Assembly (NCBI GenBank): GCA_023267375.1
Contig: JAHFNJ010000003.1
Location: 92,579-124,635 of the forward strand
Direction of reading: 5' to 3'
Length of the DNA: 32,057 nucleotides
Source of the DNA: Candidatus Nomurabacteria bacterium
Lineage (GTDB): Bacteria; Patescibacteriota; Minisyncoccia; Phycocordibacterales; UBA9973
Under the pieces are notes generated by a model. It saw nothing but the letters and a program-made list of their open reading frames with translations, was not told where the DNA came from and did not search any database. A program made the translations under genes and the position numbers. Positions 9,651-17,824 of the stretch are shown here, piece by piece; positions within the stretch are counted from its first letter, which is position 1, and every line of letters begins with the position of its first letter.

Positions 9651-9699
9651 AAATTTGTGTGTCAGCTTTAGAAGCGAAGCCGACAGGACTTACATTACC

Positions 9700-10245
9700 T
9701 TAGATCTTCTTTACTTGCAAGAAGTCGAGTTCGACGGGTGTCTCGCGACCAAACATAGACACAAGTACTTTTACTTTACCACGCTCCTGGTCAACCTCAG
9801 AAACTTTACCTTCAAGCTCCTTGAATGGACCATCGGCAATCAAAATCATTTCACCAATTTCGAGGTCGATATTGTGACGAGCATTGCCACCATCCATACG
9901 AGAGAAGAGTGCGTCTACTTCAGTCTGATTGAGTGGTACAGGATTGACCCCTGCCCCAACGAAGCCGGTAACGCGAGGAGTGTTGCGGACAACGTACCAT
10001 GAATCGTCAGTTACGATCATATCCACGAGTACGTACCCAGGGTAAATCTTCTCTTCAACTTCTGTACGCTTACCGCCTTTGATTTTGATTTTCTTTTCAG
10101 TCGGAACAATAACATTGAAAATTTTATCCGAAATACCCAATGAATCAATACGCTGCTTCAGATTACGTAACACGGCATTTTCATAGCCAGCGTACGTATG
10201 AATCGCATACCAATTTCGCCCGCCTTGTAGTTCTTGTTTTGCCAT
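9700..10245 (-). CDS. nusG: transcription termination/antitermination protein NusG
   Basis: [24 protein letters not shown]..., [40 protein letters not shown]. Confidence 0.98.
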   Translation of the reverse strand: MAKQELQGGRNWYAIHTYAGYENAVLRNLKQRIDSLGISDKIFNVIVPTEKKIKIKGGKRTEVEEKIYPGYVLVDMIVTDDSWYVVRNTPRVTGFVGAGVNPVPLNQTEVDALFSRMDGGNARHNIDLEIGEMILIADGPFKELEGKVSEVDQERGKVKVLVSMFGRETPVELDFLQVKKI

Positions 10246-10292
10246 AAAATAAGTAAATGATTAATAGAAAATAGTAAAGTAAATAGAGACTA

Positions 10293-10472
10293 TTAGAGAA
10301 AGCGTACGAGAATCTTCGAAAAGATCGAATCAAAAAAACCAAGCAGATACGCAACAACGCCTGAAATGACAATGACAATGACGGTAAACATAATAGTCTG
10401 CTGGCGTGTAGGCCAGTTCACGTGCTTAAATTCAGCCCGTGTTTCCTTTAGATAGTTGGTGATTTTTGACAT
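10293..10472 (-). CDS. secE: preprotein translocase subunit SecE (59 aa)
   Basis: Own translation: MSKITNYLKETRAEFKHVNWPTRQQTIMFTVIVIVISGVVAYLLGFFDSIFSKILVRFL*; canonical position upstream of nusG; too short for the ORF track. Confidence 0.93.
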   Translation of the reverse strand: MSKITNYLKETRAEFKHVNWPTRQQTIMFTVIVIVISGVVAYLLGFFDSIFSKILVRFL

Positions 10473-10497
10473 AAAGATATATAGCTTTTCCTAATAA

Positions 10498-10517
10498 AAA
10501 ACACCCCGGGGGTGTTT
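10498..10517. terminator. short terminator-like hairpin upstream of secE
   Basis: AAACACCCC-GG-GGGTGTTT. Confidence 0.4.
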
Positions 10518-10675
10518 GACCTTTTCAATATACTCTTATTCGGGCAACAAGTCAACAGCAGCTAAAAATAGGGTGTTTCACTAAATTTGACGATTTGTCT
10601 AAAATATGATACAAAAAGGTTCGTTATTTAAAATAAATATAGTGTTAAACAAAAATTAAACCCGTAATTCAGATT

Positions 10676-11137
10676 ATGAGTGAAACCCAATCCGAGGGAA
10701 CAATGACCCCCTCCAGAAAAGAAAGAGTGAGCCCTAACGGGGCTCAGACCACAAGCGACAGCAGTGCCGCTCATGAAGTAGTAGTGATGGACAAAACCAT
10801 CAAAACACCCCCTACATCAAAACTCATTGAAGGCCCCCCGTATGAAATTGTGACCTACACTGGCCAAATGTTTAAGATGATCTATAAGGAATTCTATTTC
10901 CTGAAAATAGATGAGGGTAAAATTGACGCAAAGGTAATACAAATTACCGGCTACACCCCGACAGTGACTCATCTTCCTAAAAATGAGCTCACGAGCATTG
11001 GTGTCACACCACGATTTGAAATTGTTGACCTTAAAAGTCATGAGTTTAAAATCAATGGCCTACAAAGTCATGAAGATCTGCTGAATAAATGGTCTGGCAG
11101 AATCCCAAAGATTAAGCAGGAAAAAAAGTTCAGCTAA
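10676..11137 (+). CDS. hypothetical protein (153 aa)
   Basis: ORF with terminator 11161..11193 downstream; no family recognised. Confidence 0.7.
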   Translation: MSETQSEGTMTPSRKERVSPNGAQTTSDSSAAHEVVVMDKTIKTPPTSKLIEGPPYEIVTYTGQMFKMIYKEFYFLKIDEGKIDAKVIQITGYTPTVTHLPKNELTSIGVTPRFEIVDLKSHEFKINGLQSHEDLLNKWSGRIPKIKQEKKFS

Positions 11138-11160
11138 TTTTAGCTAACTTCAACAACAAA

Positions 11161-11193
11161 AAAAACCGCCCCGACAAATCGGGGCGGCTTTTT
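11161..11193. terminator. Rho-independent terminator
   Basis: AAAAACCGCCCCGA-CAAA-TCGGGGCGGCTTTTT. Confidence 0.85.
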
Positions 11194-11211
11194 ATTTTAC
11201 ACAACAACTAG

Positions 11212-12036
11212 TTATTTTATCTCGTACGTAATACTTACATTTGAAGTAATCTTGTTCTCCCCAGTAGGAAGCGTTGGAGCAGGCGCAGCAGAGCCAACAC
11301 TATCAGCAGACATCATTGCTTTTCCGTAGTATACAGGGTATCCACCGCCATCTTCATTGAAAGAAACAATGCGGCCGAGAGAAATGCCGAGGTCTTTCTC
11401 GAGAGAAGCTGCCTTTACCTTTGCATCGGCAATCGCCTTCTGGCGCGCTTCTGCCTTTAGGCCATCTTCATCATCAATAGAAAAGTTTGGACCAGAAAGT
11501 TCTACTCCTATTTCAGAAAGACCTTGCACAATCTTTCCAGTATCATCAACATTTCTAATCTTTATAGAAATTGTTTCAGTTGCAGTATAACCAGAAATAA
11601 CTTGGTTTACTGGTGGGCATGGATAACGGAAACATTCAATCTGTGGACCAGCGGTGTATTTTGGATACACACTATTTGATTCGGTCTTAATATCTTTATC
11701 GGCGACGCCAACACTTTTCAAAAAAGCGAGCACTTTACCTTCTTTCACAGAGACAGGTTCTTGTGCTTCTTTTTGTGTTTTACCCTCAGACTGGATCGTA
11801 ACAGTTTCTGTAGCGATATCAGGAACAGCACTTACTTCTCCTGTTCCAGAAACAGTAATAGTATTCCCTGGTGTAATGCCTGCGCCAATATATTTATTAT
11901 TTTTAATCTCATTTACCGCCTTTAGGGCAATAAACACAGACAGGAGGACGAAAAGTGTCGTCAGTGTCTGCATAAAACGTTTATTCGATGCTATGGTATC
12001 CATATAATTTTGGATGGGATAGGCCATCCGATACAT
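11212..12036 (-). CDS. SIMPL-domain (DUF541) exported protein
   Basis: TM anchor then ITVSGTGEVSAVPDIATETVTIQSEGKTQKEAQ...; ARQKAIADAKVKAASLEKDLGISLGRIVSF. Confidence 0.9.
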   Translation of the reverse strand: MYRMAYPIQNYMDTIASNKRFMQTLTTLFVLLSVFIALKAVNEIKNNKYIGAGITPGNTITVSGTGEVSAVPDIATETVTIQSEGKTQKEAQEPVSVKEGKVLAFLKSVGVADKDIKTESNSVYPKYTAGPQIECFRYPCPPVNQVISGYTATETISIKIRNVDDTGKIVQGLSEIGVELSGPNFSIDDEDGLKAEARQKAIADAKVKAASLEKDLGISLGRIVSFNEDGGGYPVYYGKAMMSADSVGSAAPAPTLPTGENKITSNVSITYEIK

Positions 12037-12119
12037 TATTTATTAATAGAACTTACCTTATGAGACGTAGCTACTGGAAAAATCTTTCCTGCCCTCACAA
12101 ATGGGATTAGTACCAACTT

Positions 12120-12635
12120 TTATTTATACGTAATAACGATATCGTCAACTTTCCCAAGATCACCTCCCGAATCATAGGTCCCCTGTCCGGTAATAGCATA
12201 ATTTTCAAAATCAGTATTCGGTTCACCATTCACTGTCATGGTAATCGTATGCCCATCAGTTGCCGTATGTCCCATGATTGAATCTTTAGAGAAATCCTTC
12301 CCCCATATTTTGAAAAATTCTTTCAAACGAAGCTGGTCTTTAGTTACCATGCCAAAAAACTCAGCATGAATAATACCCGACGTATCATGCGTATGGAGTG
12401 CCATAGGGTCGCCTCCTGCACCCATTGGTCCATTCACACCGATATCAGTGGGGATTTCAACAGGCTTCCCATCCACAACAATAGAGAGATGTGCATGCCA
12501 GTGAAGCTCTCCTGTACGATTTATAATATCGCCCTCCGCAATTTTAGGAGATGTCGCAATAGCATAAACGCCCCAAGCCACTCCAGCAAGGACAATAATA
12601 CCGACTACCCAACTAATTATTTTTCCTGTTTTCAT
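12120..12635 (-). CDS. membrane-anchored His-rich hypothetical protein (171 aa)
   Basis: Single N-terminal TM, then ELHWHAHLSIVVDGKPVEIPTDIG...ALHTHDTSGIIHAEFFG. Confidence 0.75.
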   Translation of the reverse strand: MKTGKIISWVVGIIVLAGVAWGVYAIATSPKIAEGDIINRTGELHWHAHLSIVVDGKPVEIPTDIGVNGPMGAGGDPMALHTHDTSGIIHAEFFGMVTKDQLRLKEFFKIWGKDFSKDSIMGHTATDGHTITMTVNGEPNTDFENYAITGQGTYDSGGDLGKVDDIVITYK

Positions 12636-12650
12636 ACAATATATCTTTTT

Positions 12651-12683
12651 GAAAAATAGCTCAGCACAGCTGAGCTATTTTTC
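12651..12683. terminator. Rho-independent terminator of the FKBP gene
   Basis: GAAAAATAGCTCAGC-ACA-GCTGAGCTATTTTTC. Confidence 0.8.
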
Positions 12684-12689
12684 TGCATA

Positions 12690-13229
12690 TTATTTAATCC
12701 CGACAAGTTCAACTTCGAAATTCAAGTTTGCTTTTGCAGGAATTGCTGGAGGATAACCGCTCTCACCATATGCGAGCTGATACGGAATGTAGAGCTTTCG
12801 CTTCTCGCCGACTTTCATACCGACAACACCTTCATCCCAACCCTTGATCACACGACCAACACCAATCGGAAAATCTGCTGGACCGCCATGATCAGCACTC
12901 GCATCAAACTTTGTGCCGTCTTCAAACGTTCCGACATAGTTCACTGATACGGTGTCGCCTGATTTTGCAACCTGCCCATTACCTGCTTTTATAATAGTGA
13001 TCTGCAAACCATCGGCTTGCGTATATGTTTGTCCTTCTTCCATAGTTGTTGTAGGGGCACCTGTGTTGTCGGCAGGAACTACACCTTCCGCATTTTGAGT
13101 CTGCGTATCAGTATTTGTATTCGCTGGTGCTATTTTTTTAGCACCTTTGAGCACAAAGAATCCAGCGACAACTGCAATTATGATAATAATAACTGAAACT
13201 CCGATCGATTGATTTTTATTTATTGACAT
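12690..13229 (-). CDS. FKBP-type peptidyl-prolyl cis-trans isomerase, membrane-anchored
   Basis: [21 protein letters not shown]...[55 protein letters not shown]-type FKBP core. Start taken at 13229 (MSINKNQ) because the 13230-13325 extension lies in a structured non-coding element. Confidence 0.92.
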   Translation of the reverse strand: [179 protein letters not shown]

Positions 13230-13245
13230 AGAAATATCTACTATA

Positions 13246-13366
13246 GGAATTACGCAGTTAGATGCAGTTCGAGGCGTGAGTGAGGCTTGCGACCAAGCTG
13301 TAGATGACCTACTGCGCGGAAGCAAACGAACGAAACAACGAAGAAATGCGCTGACTGTGTAATTCC
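13246..13366 (+). repeat. structured intergenic element with 16-nt pairing ends
   Basis: GGAATTACGCAGTTAG ... CTGACTGTGTAATTCC pair over 16 nt (two G-U wobbles in the + RNA); internal GCTTG-CGAC-CAAGC hairpin. Confidence 0.5.
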
Positions 13367-13425
13367 ACTAAATTAATGATGCGACATCATCGAGTATACA
13401 CCCTCGCCAAATATTTTCCAATTGA

Positions 13426-14340
13426 CTATTTTGCACTCCATCGTGCAAAAATACCGCAAGGCAAGAGGCGTCCCGCACCTGATTCTTTTATAGTAAGCTC
13501 CCCCATTTCAATAGCACCAGAATGATCCCCCATCATGGCTATAAGGTTGTTTGCATACGCTGTCGGCGAGTAGCCTGAGGCGTAACCGTTTATAACCACA
13601 AATAAAGGATTATCCGAAAGCACTTGCTTACAAAGCTCAAGCAGCTCCGTAAAATGCTCTTCAATCTTCCAAAGCTCATCGTTTGGTCCATACCCAAATG
13701 CCGGCGGATCCATAATGATCGCATCATATTTATTCCCACGCTTCACCTCACGCTTCAAAAAGACGCGGGCATCATCTAAAATCCAGCGGATTGGTTTATC
13801 AGAAAGATCTGAAGCTTTGGCATTTTCTTTCCCCCATTCGATTGAGGCTTTTGAGCCATCAAGGTGTACCACTTCTGCTCCAGCTTTAGCACAGACCAAA
13901 CTGGCACCGCCAGTGTAACCAAAAAGATTTAACACTTGCACTTCGTTCCCTGCTCGCTTCTTTTCTGATTCTAGTTTTGAAACACGCGCTTTAATTTTCT
14001 GCTCCATCCATCTCCAATTTGAAAGCTGCTCGGGGAAAAGTCCTGTGTGTTTAAATGACGTCGCACGAATAACGAGCTGGAGTCCGCCAAATTCAATTTC
14101 CCATGATTTTGGCAATTCATTTTTCACTTCCCATTTTGCGCTCTTCCCTTCCCGAACAAATACAGCATCTGCATCTTCCCATTTTTCAGGTACAGATTTC
14201 TGCCAAAGTGCCTGCGGATCCGGACGCTCTAGAACCACATCGCCCCAGCGTTCAAGTTTCTCCCCGTCGCCGGAATCTATAAGCTCGTAATCAGCCGACG
14301 GTTCAGTTATTAGTGTGAGTGTTTTTAGTTCGGATGACAT
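13426..14340 (-). CDS. class I SAM-dependent (rRNA) methyltransferase, RlmI/RlmK-like
   Basis: VLNLFGYTGGASLVCAKAGAEVVHLDGSKASIEWGKENA..., YDAIIMDPPAFGYG. Confidence 0.85.
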   Translation of the reverse strand: MSSELKTLTLITEPSADYELIDSGDGEKLERWGDVVLERPDPQALWQKSVPEKWEDADAVFVREGKSAKWEVKNELPKSWEIEFGGLQLVIRATSFKHTGLFPEQLSNWRWMEQKIKARVSKLESEKKRAGNEVQVLNLFGYTGGASLVCAKAGAEVVHLDGSKASIEWGKENAKASDLSDKPIRWILDDARVFLKREVKRGNKYDAIIMDPPAFGYGPNDELWKIEEHFTELLELCKQVLSDNPLFVVINGYASGYSPTAYANNLIAMMGDHSGAIEMGELTIKESGAGRLLPCGIFARWSAK

Positions 14341-14347
14341 AAATTAA

Positions 14348-15109
14348 TCATGAAAATTTAAGTAATAATGGTAAATGGTCTGAAACTTGATCTTGTAAAA
14401 CTTTGAAGTCGAGCACGCCAACATTGGGAGATACCAGCACATAGTCCGCAAACTTTTCTTCACCAGTGTAAAATCCGCTTCGGGTAGAAATCGCTCCGTA
14501 TTCCGTAATAAGGTTCCTCATTCCTTCTTCCAACAGCGCAATACTCTTGCCATCAGGCTTCAAATTAAAATCCCCGCAAAGGATTTTTTTGCCTTTTTTC
14601 TTACTCAAGAAATCTTTTATGATTGTCGATTGGAGAATTCTTTCAGGGGTATCAACTTTCTTTGTCCCCTTCTGCCAGAGACCATGGAGATTCGCTATAG
14701 TCAGAATCTGGTTGCTGTATTCAATATCAACCCACTCCACATTACCTGTTACCTTCCCTCCCTCAACTGTGTTCATCGGGACTTCATCATAACAAAGAAA
14801 GCCCCCATCTGCTGTTACAGTGATGCCTTTTCTCACAAAAATCGCCTGTCCAGCACCAAAAAATATCGATTCGTGTTGAAAATGTTTACTTGGAGAAATT
14901 CTTTTATGGGAATTAAAATCAACGAGTATAGTTTTAATTTCCGAAAAAAGATTGCCCCGCGCTCGGTCACCTGGAGTGAAATCCGGAATATCGCCAAAGA
15001 GCATCTCTTGAAAACAGAAAATATCGGTGTCTTTTGCGTGCGTTTTTATGAACTCCATCAAGGGCTCGTACACGATACCGCCCCAGAGATTTAAAGTGAT
15101 TAGTTTCAT
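14348..15109 (-). CDS. endonuclease/exonuclease/phosphatase (EEP) family protein
   Basis: MKLITLNLWGG, IFCFQEM, NLHGLWQKG, LCGDFNLKPDG, FADYVLVS, VSDHLPLLL. Confidence 0.85.
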   Translation of the reverse strand: MKLITLNLWGGIVYEPLMEFIKTHAKDTDIFCFQEMLFGDIPDFTPGDRARGNLFSEIKTILVDFNSHKRISPSKHFQHESIFFGAGQAIFVRKGITVTADGGFLCYDEVPMNTVEGGKVTGNVEWVDIEYSNQILTIANLHGLWQKGTKKVDTPERILQSTIIKDFLSKKKGKKILCGDFNLKPDGKSIALLEEGMRNLITEYGAISTRSGFYTGEEKFADYVLVSPNVGVLDFKVLQDQVSDHLPLLLKFS

Positions 15110-15132
15110 CCTGTTTGCGTATAGTAAATCAA

Positions 15133-16152
15133 TTAAATAATATTCACTTCTGGCGAAAGTGTGATCCCGAATTTTTCGCGAACGGAAGCAATGATGTCGT
15201 GTGCGAGCTGTTTGATTTCATCACCAGTGGCTTCGCCGTGATTCACTAGCACGAGCGCTTGGCGGGTGTGGGTTCCAGTATTGCCGATGCGTTTGCCTTT
15301 CCAACCGCATTGCTCGATAAGCCAAGCGGCTGGAATTTTAATGAGACCAGAAGGCATCATGTAATGCGGCATGTCGGGAAATTCTTTTTCAAGTTTTGAA
15401 AAGATGGCATTTTCGACTTCTGGATTCTTGAAGAAACTACCAGCATTGCCGATATCTTTTGGATCTGGCAATTTCGCGCGACGAATAGAAATGACGGCAT
15501 CACTCACGTCTTTGATTGTGGCAGTCACAATCCCCTTTTCTGCAAGCACGCGCGCCACATCGCCATAGTCAGTACGCAGTTTTGGATGTTTCAAAAGCTT
15601 TACGGTAACAGAGAAAATAAAATACTTCCCCTTCTCTTCATTTTTAAAAATACTATCGCGGTAACCGAAATTGCATTCTTCTTTAGTGAAAATTCGCATT
15701 TCACCAGTTTTAATATCGAGCGCTTCAAGTTCGACAAATGTTTCTTTGAGCTCCACGCCGTACGCACCGATATTTTGCATCGGTGCTGCGCCGACAGAAC
15801 CTGGCACCAGCGAGAGATTTTCAATTCCGCCCCAACCATGCTCTACTGCAAACACCACAAGGTCATGCCAGATTGTTCCACTCATCGCTTTCACCCAGAC
15901 ACTTTCATCATCTTCTGTAAGAATTTCGATACCGACAATTTCATTCTTGATGACCAGTCCCGGAAAATCCTGCGTCAAAAGGACGTTTGAGCCTCCCCCA
16001 AAAACCATGATCTCCGAATCAGCAATTTCGGGATTCTTCAGCACTTCCAGAAGCTCTTTTTTCGATTTCACCGTCGCAAAAAGCCGAGTCTTCGCCGGCA
16101 GATGAAACGTATTGTATGGGGTCAGAGAAACGTCTTTTTCGATTACAACCAT
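15133..16152 (-). CDS. murB: UDP-N-acetylmuramate dehydrogenase
   Basis: VFGGGSNVLL, GGIENLSLVPGSVGAAPMQNIGAYGVEL, DIGNAGSFFKNP. Confidence 0.96.
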   Translation of the reverse strand: MVVIEKDVSLTPYNTFHLPAKTRLFATVKSKKELLEVLKNPEIADSEIMVFGGGSNVLLTQDFPGLVIKNEIVGIEILTEDDESVWVKAMSGTIWHDLVVFAVEHGWGGIENLSLVPGSVGAAPMQNIGAYGVELKETFVELEALDIKTGEMRIFTKEECNFGYRDSIFKNEEKGKYFIFSVTVKLLKHPKLRTDYGDVARVLAEKGIVTATIKDVSDAVISIRRAKLPDPKDIGNAGSFFKNPEVENAIFSKLEKEFPDMPHYMMPSGLIKIPAAWLIEQCGWKGKRIGNTGTHTRQALVLVNHGEATGDEIKQLAHDIIASVREKFGITLSPEVNII

Positions 16153-16199
16153 AAGACCAATATACTCTGGTAGCCGTTTTTTTCAAAATAGAGAAATAG

Positions 16200-16952
16200 C
16201 TACGATAAAGAAAATTCTAAATACATAGCATTATGGTCTGAAACTTCTTCTGGGAGTATCTTAAAATCTTTAACTTCTACCCCTTTTGTAATCAAAGCAT
16301 AATCAGCAAAGCGTTCTTCTTTTTTATAATGCGATGTCCTCGTGGAAGTAATACCATATTCTTTAACAAGATTCCGAAAGCCGAAATCTTCAACAATCTT
16401 TAAACTTTCAGTATCTGGCCTTAAATTAAAATCGCCACATAAAACCACTTCCCCCTCAAGACTTTTTAGAAATTCAACAATTTTCCTTGACTGTGCAACC
16501 CTACTTTCGGAGTCAGTCTTCCCTTTTCCATTCCATAAACCGTGGAAATTGACTATACTAACTTTTTTACTGTTTATTTCAGTAAGAACATATTGAATAT
16601 TTTTTGATGTTCCGCCTCTGCGAGCTTCCTCAATAGATTCTGTCTGGTGAACAAGTTTTTCTCCCTCTGCGATTATTTGAATGTTCTTTTTGACAAACAT
16701 TGCCAGTCCCCAGAAATCTTCAAAATGTGGATAGAAAATTCCTACATGATTTGGCAAAAGCTGAGCAACATAATCAAACAATTGATTATGTATCCCGTCA
16801 TCTTTCCATTCGACATTCGAAAATTTACCATCCGCCTGGTGGTACATTTCTTGAAAACAGAAAATGTCTATACTGTCTTGCTTGCTCTTTAAAAAATGAG
16901 TTAGCTCGGCATGAACTCTGCCACCCCAGACATTAAGTGAAATTATTTTCAT
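16200..16952 (-). CDS. endonuclease/exonuclease/phosphatase (EEP) family protein, paralog of 14348..15109
   Basis: MKIISLNVWGGRV, IFCFQEMY, NFHGLWNGK, LCGDFNLRPDTES, FADYALIT, VSDHNAMYLEFS. Confidence 0.85.
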   Translation of the reverse strand: MKIISLNVWGGRVHAELTHFLKSKQDSIDIFCFQEMYHQADGKFSNVEWKDDGIHNQLFDYVAQLLPNHVGIFYPHFEDFWGLAMFVKKNIQIIAEGEKLVHQTESIEEARRGGTSKNIQYVLTEINSKKVSIVNFHGLWNGKGKTDSESRVAQSRKIVEFLKSLEGEVVLCGDFNLRPDTESLKIVEDFGFRNLVKEYGITSTRTSHYKKEERFADYALITKGVEVKDFKILPEEVSDHNAMYLEFSLS

Positions 16953-17112
16953 AATCGTATTATATCAAAACTATCGTCTAGCCATCAGATTTAATCTAAT
17001 CCACAGGGGTTGTTGACACCGACACCGGTGTCGCCATATACTGGGGGTACATCAAACAACTCCAAAACTGCCGGCGGTTCGCCTCCTGTTGTTTTTGTTG
17101 TTTGGTGTAAAA

Positions 17113-17146
17113 ATGAGAAAAGCCACCTCTAGCTAGAAAGTGGCCT
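17113..17146 (-). terminator. Rho-independent terminator-like hairpin (minus orientation)
   Basis: Minus strand: GAGAAGGCCAC...GTGGCTTTTCTC then ATTTTT. Confidence 0.55.
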
Positions 17147-17169
17147 TCTCTAACACAGTGGATTAAAGA

Positions 17170-17192
17170 ACAATTGTTGATCAAACAATTGT
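17170..17192 (+). repeat. 9-bp perfect inverted repeat with following T-run
   Basis: ACAATTGTT-GATCA-AACAATTGT then TTTTT. Confidence 0.6.
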
Positions 17193-17219
17193 TTTTTAAT
17201 TATGACAACAGCGTGAGTG

Positions 17220-17378
17220 CTACATCACACCATGTACCGGACAACACGGAGGCCATGATTTTAAACCATAATCTCGTGCGTCTTTACATACTCCGTTTGG
17301 ACAAAGCACCCTGAGGCATTTCATCGGCAAGGAGCAAATTGGACATGCTTGATTGCACGTAAATTTATATACTTTCAT
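17220..17378 (-). CDS. candidate small Cys-rich protein (52 aa)
   Basis: Own translation: MKVYKFTCNQACPICSLPMKCLRVLCPNGVCKDARDYGLKSWPPCCPVHGVM*; eight Cys including CPIC and CC; no strong SD seen. Confidence 0.45.
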   Translation of the reverse strand: MKVYKFTCNQACPICSLPMKCLRVLCPNGVCKDARDYGLKSWPPCCPVHGVM

Positions 17379-17544
17379 ATAAGGAATATTCTGTATCGGT
17401 AATTTTAGTTAAGAGTTCGATCACTCTCCCACACGTCCCCTATATTAATTGCAAAAGGACAGGCAAACTACCCAGCTATTTGTAAATCCGATTTTCTAAA
17501 GCTTTACTGATCTATACCAGTAGGGGTAATCGGTAAACAAAAAA

Positions 17545-17673
17545 CACCAAAAATTCTCTGCACAGCGCTGGACAAGTGTTCGGAATTGATTTCTCTCTTC
17601 CTAAACTAATCCCAGTGGAAGCTGGAACATGATTATTCATCTTGTCCCAGCACCGTGCAAAACTTTCTTGGTG
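17545..17673 (-). ncRNA. core long hairpin of a putative structured RNA
   Basis: Minus strand CACCAAGAAAGTTTTGCACGGTGCTGGGACAAG (17673-17641) pairs, with wobbles and a bulge, to CTTGTCCAGCGCTGTGCAGAGAATTTTTGGTG (17576-17545); a sub-hairpin TTCCAG-CTTCCA-CTGGGA lies in the apical region. Confidence 0.5.
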
Positions 17674-17713
17674 TTGTTACGGTTAGCTGATAATGGCTGT
17701 GCCTCCTTTTTAT

Positions 17714-17736
17714 GTTTGGAACTTCCAATTCCAAAC
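17714..17736 (-). other. hairpin next to SD-like sequence in the 5' part of the putative RNA
   Basis: GTTTGGAA-TTGGAAG-TTCCAAAC (minus), followed by AAAAAGGAGG with no start codon at usable spacing. Confidence 0.5.
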
Positions 17737-17772
17737 AGGAGAAAAACTTATTTATTTTTCAAACCTAAATAT

Positions 17773-17800
17773 ATTATAGCATTAGCAAGAAAGCTTTCAA
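17773..17800 (-). promoter_or_regulatory. extended -10 promoter
   Basis: Minus: TTGAAA - 16 nt - TATAAT, with TGC directly before TATAAT (TGN extended -10). Confidence 0.65.
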
Positions 17801-17824
17801 TACAAAATTGTGAATAACTTAGAA

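Noticed and set aside
10181-10378. 65-aa minus ORF
   Set aside because: Overlaps the nusG start and the true secE frame (10293..10472).
15671-16105. 144-aa plus ORF
   Set aside because: Antisense shadow of murB.
17629-17817. 62-aa plus ORF downstream of nrdB
   Set aside because: Antisense to the promoter and hairpins on the minus strand; no SD and low-quality protein.
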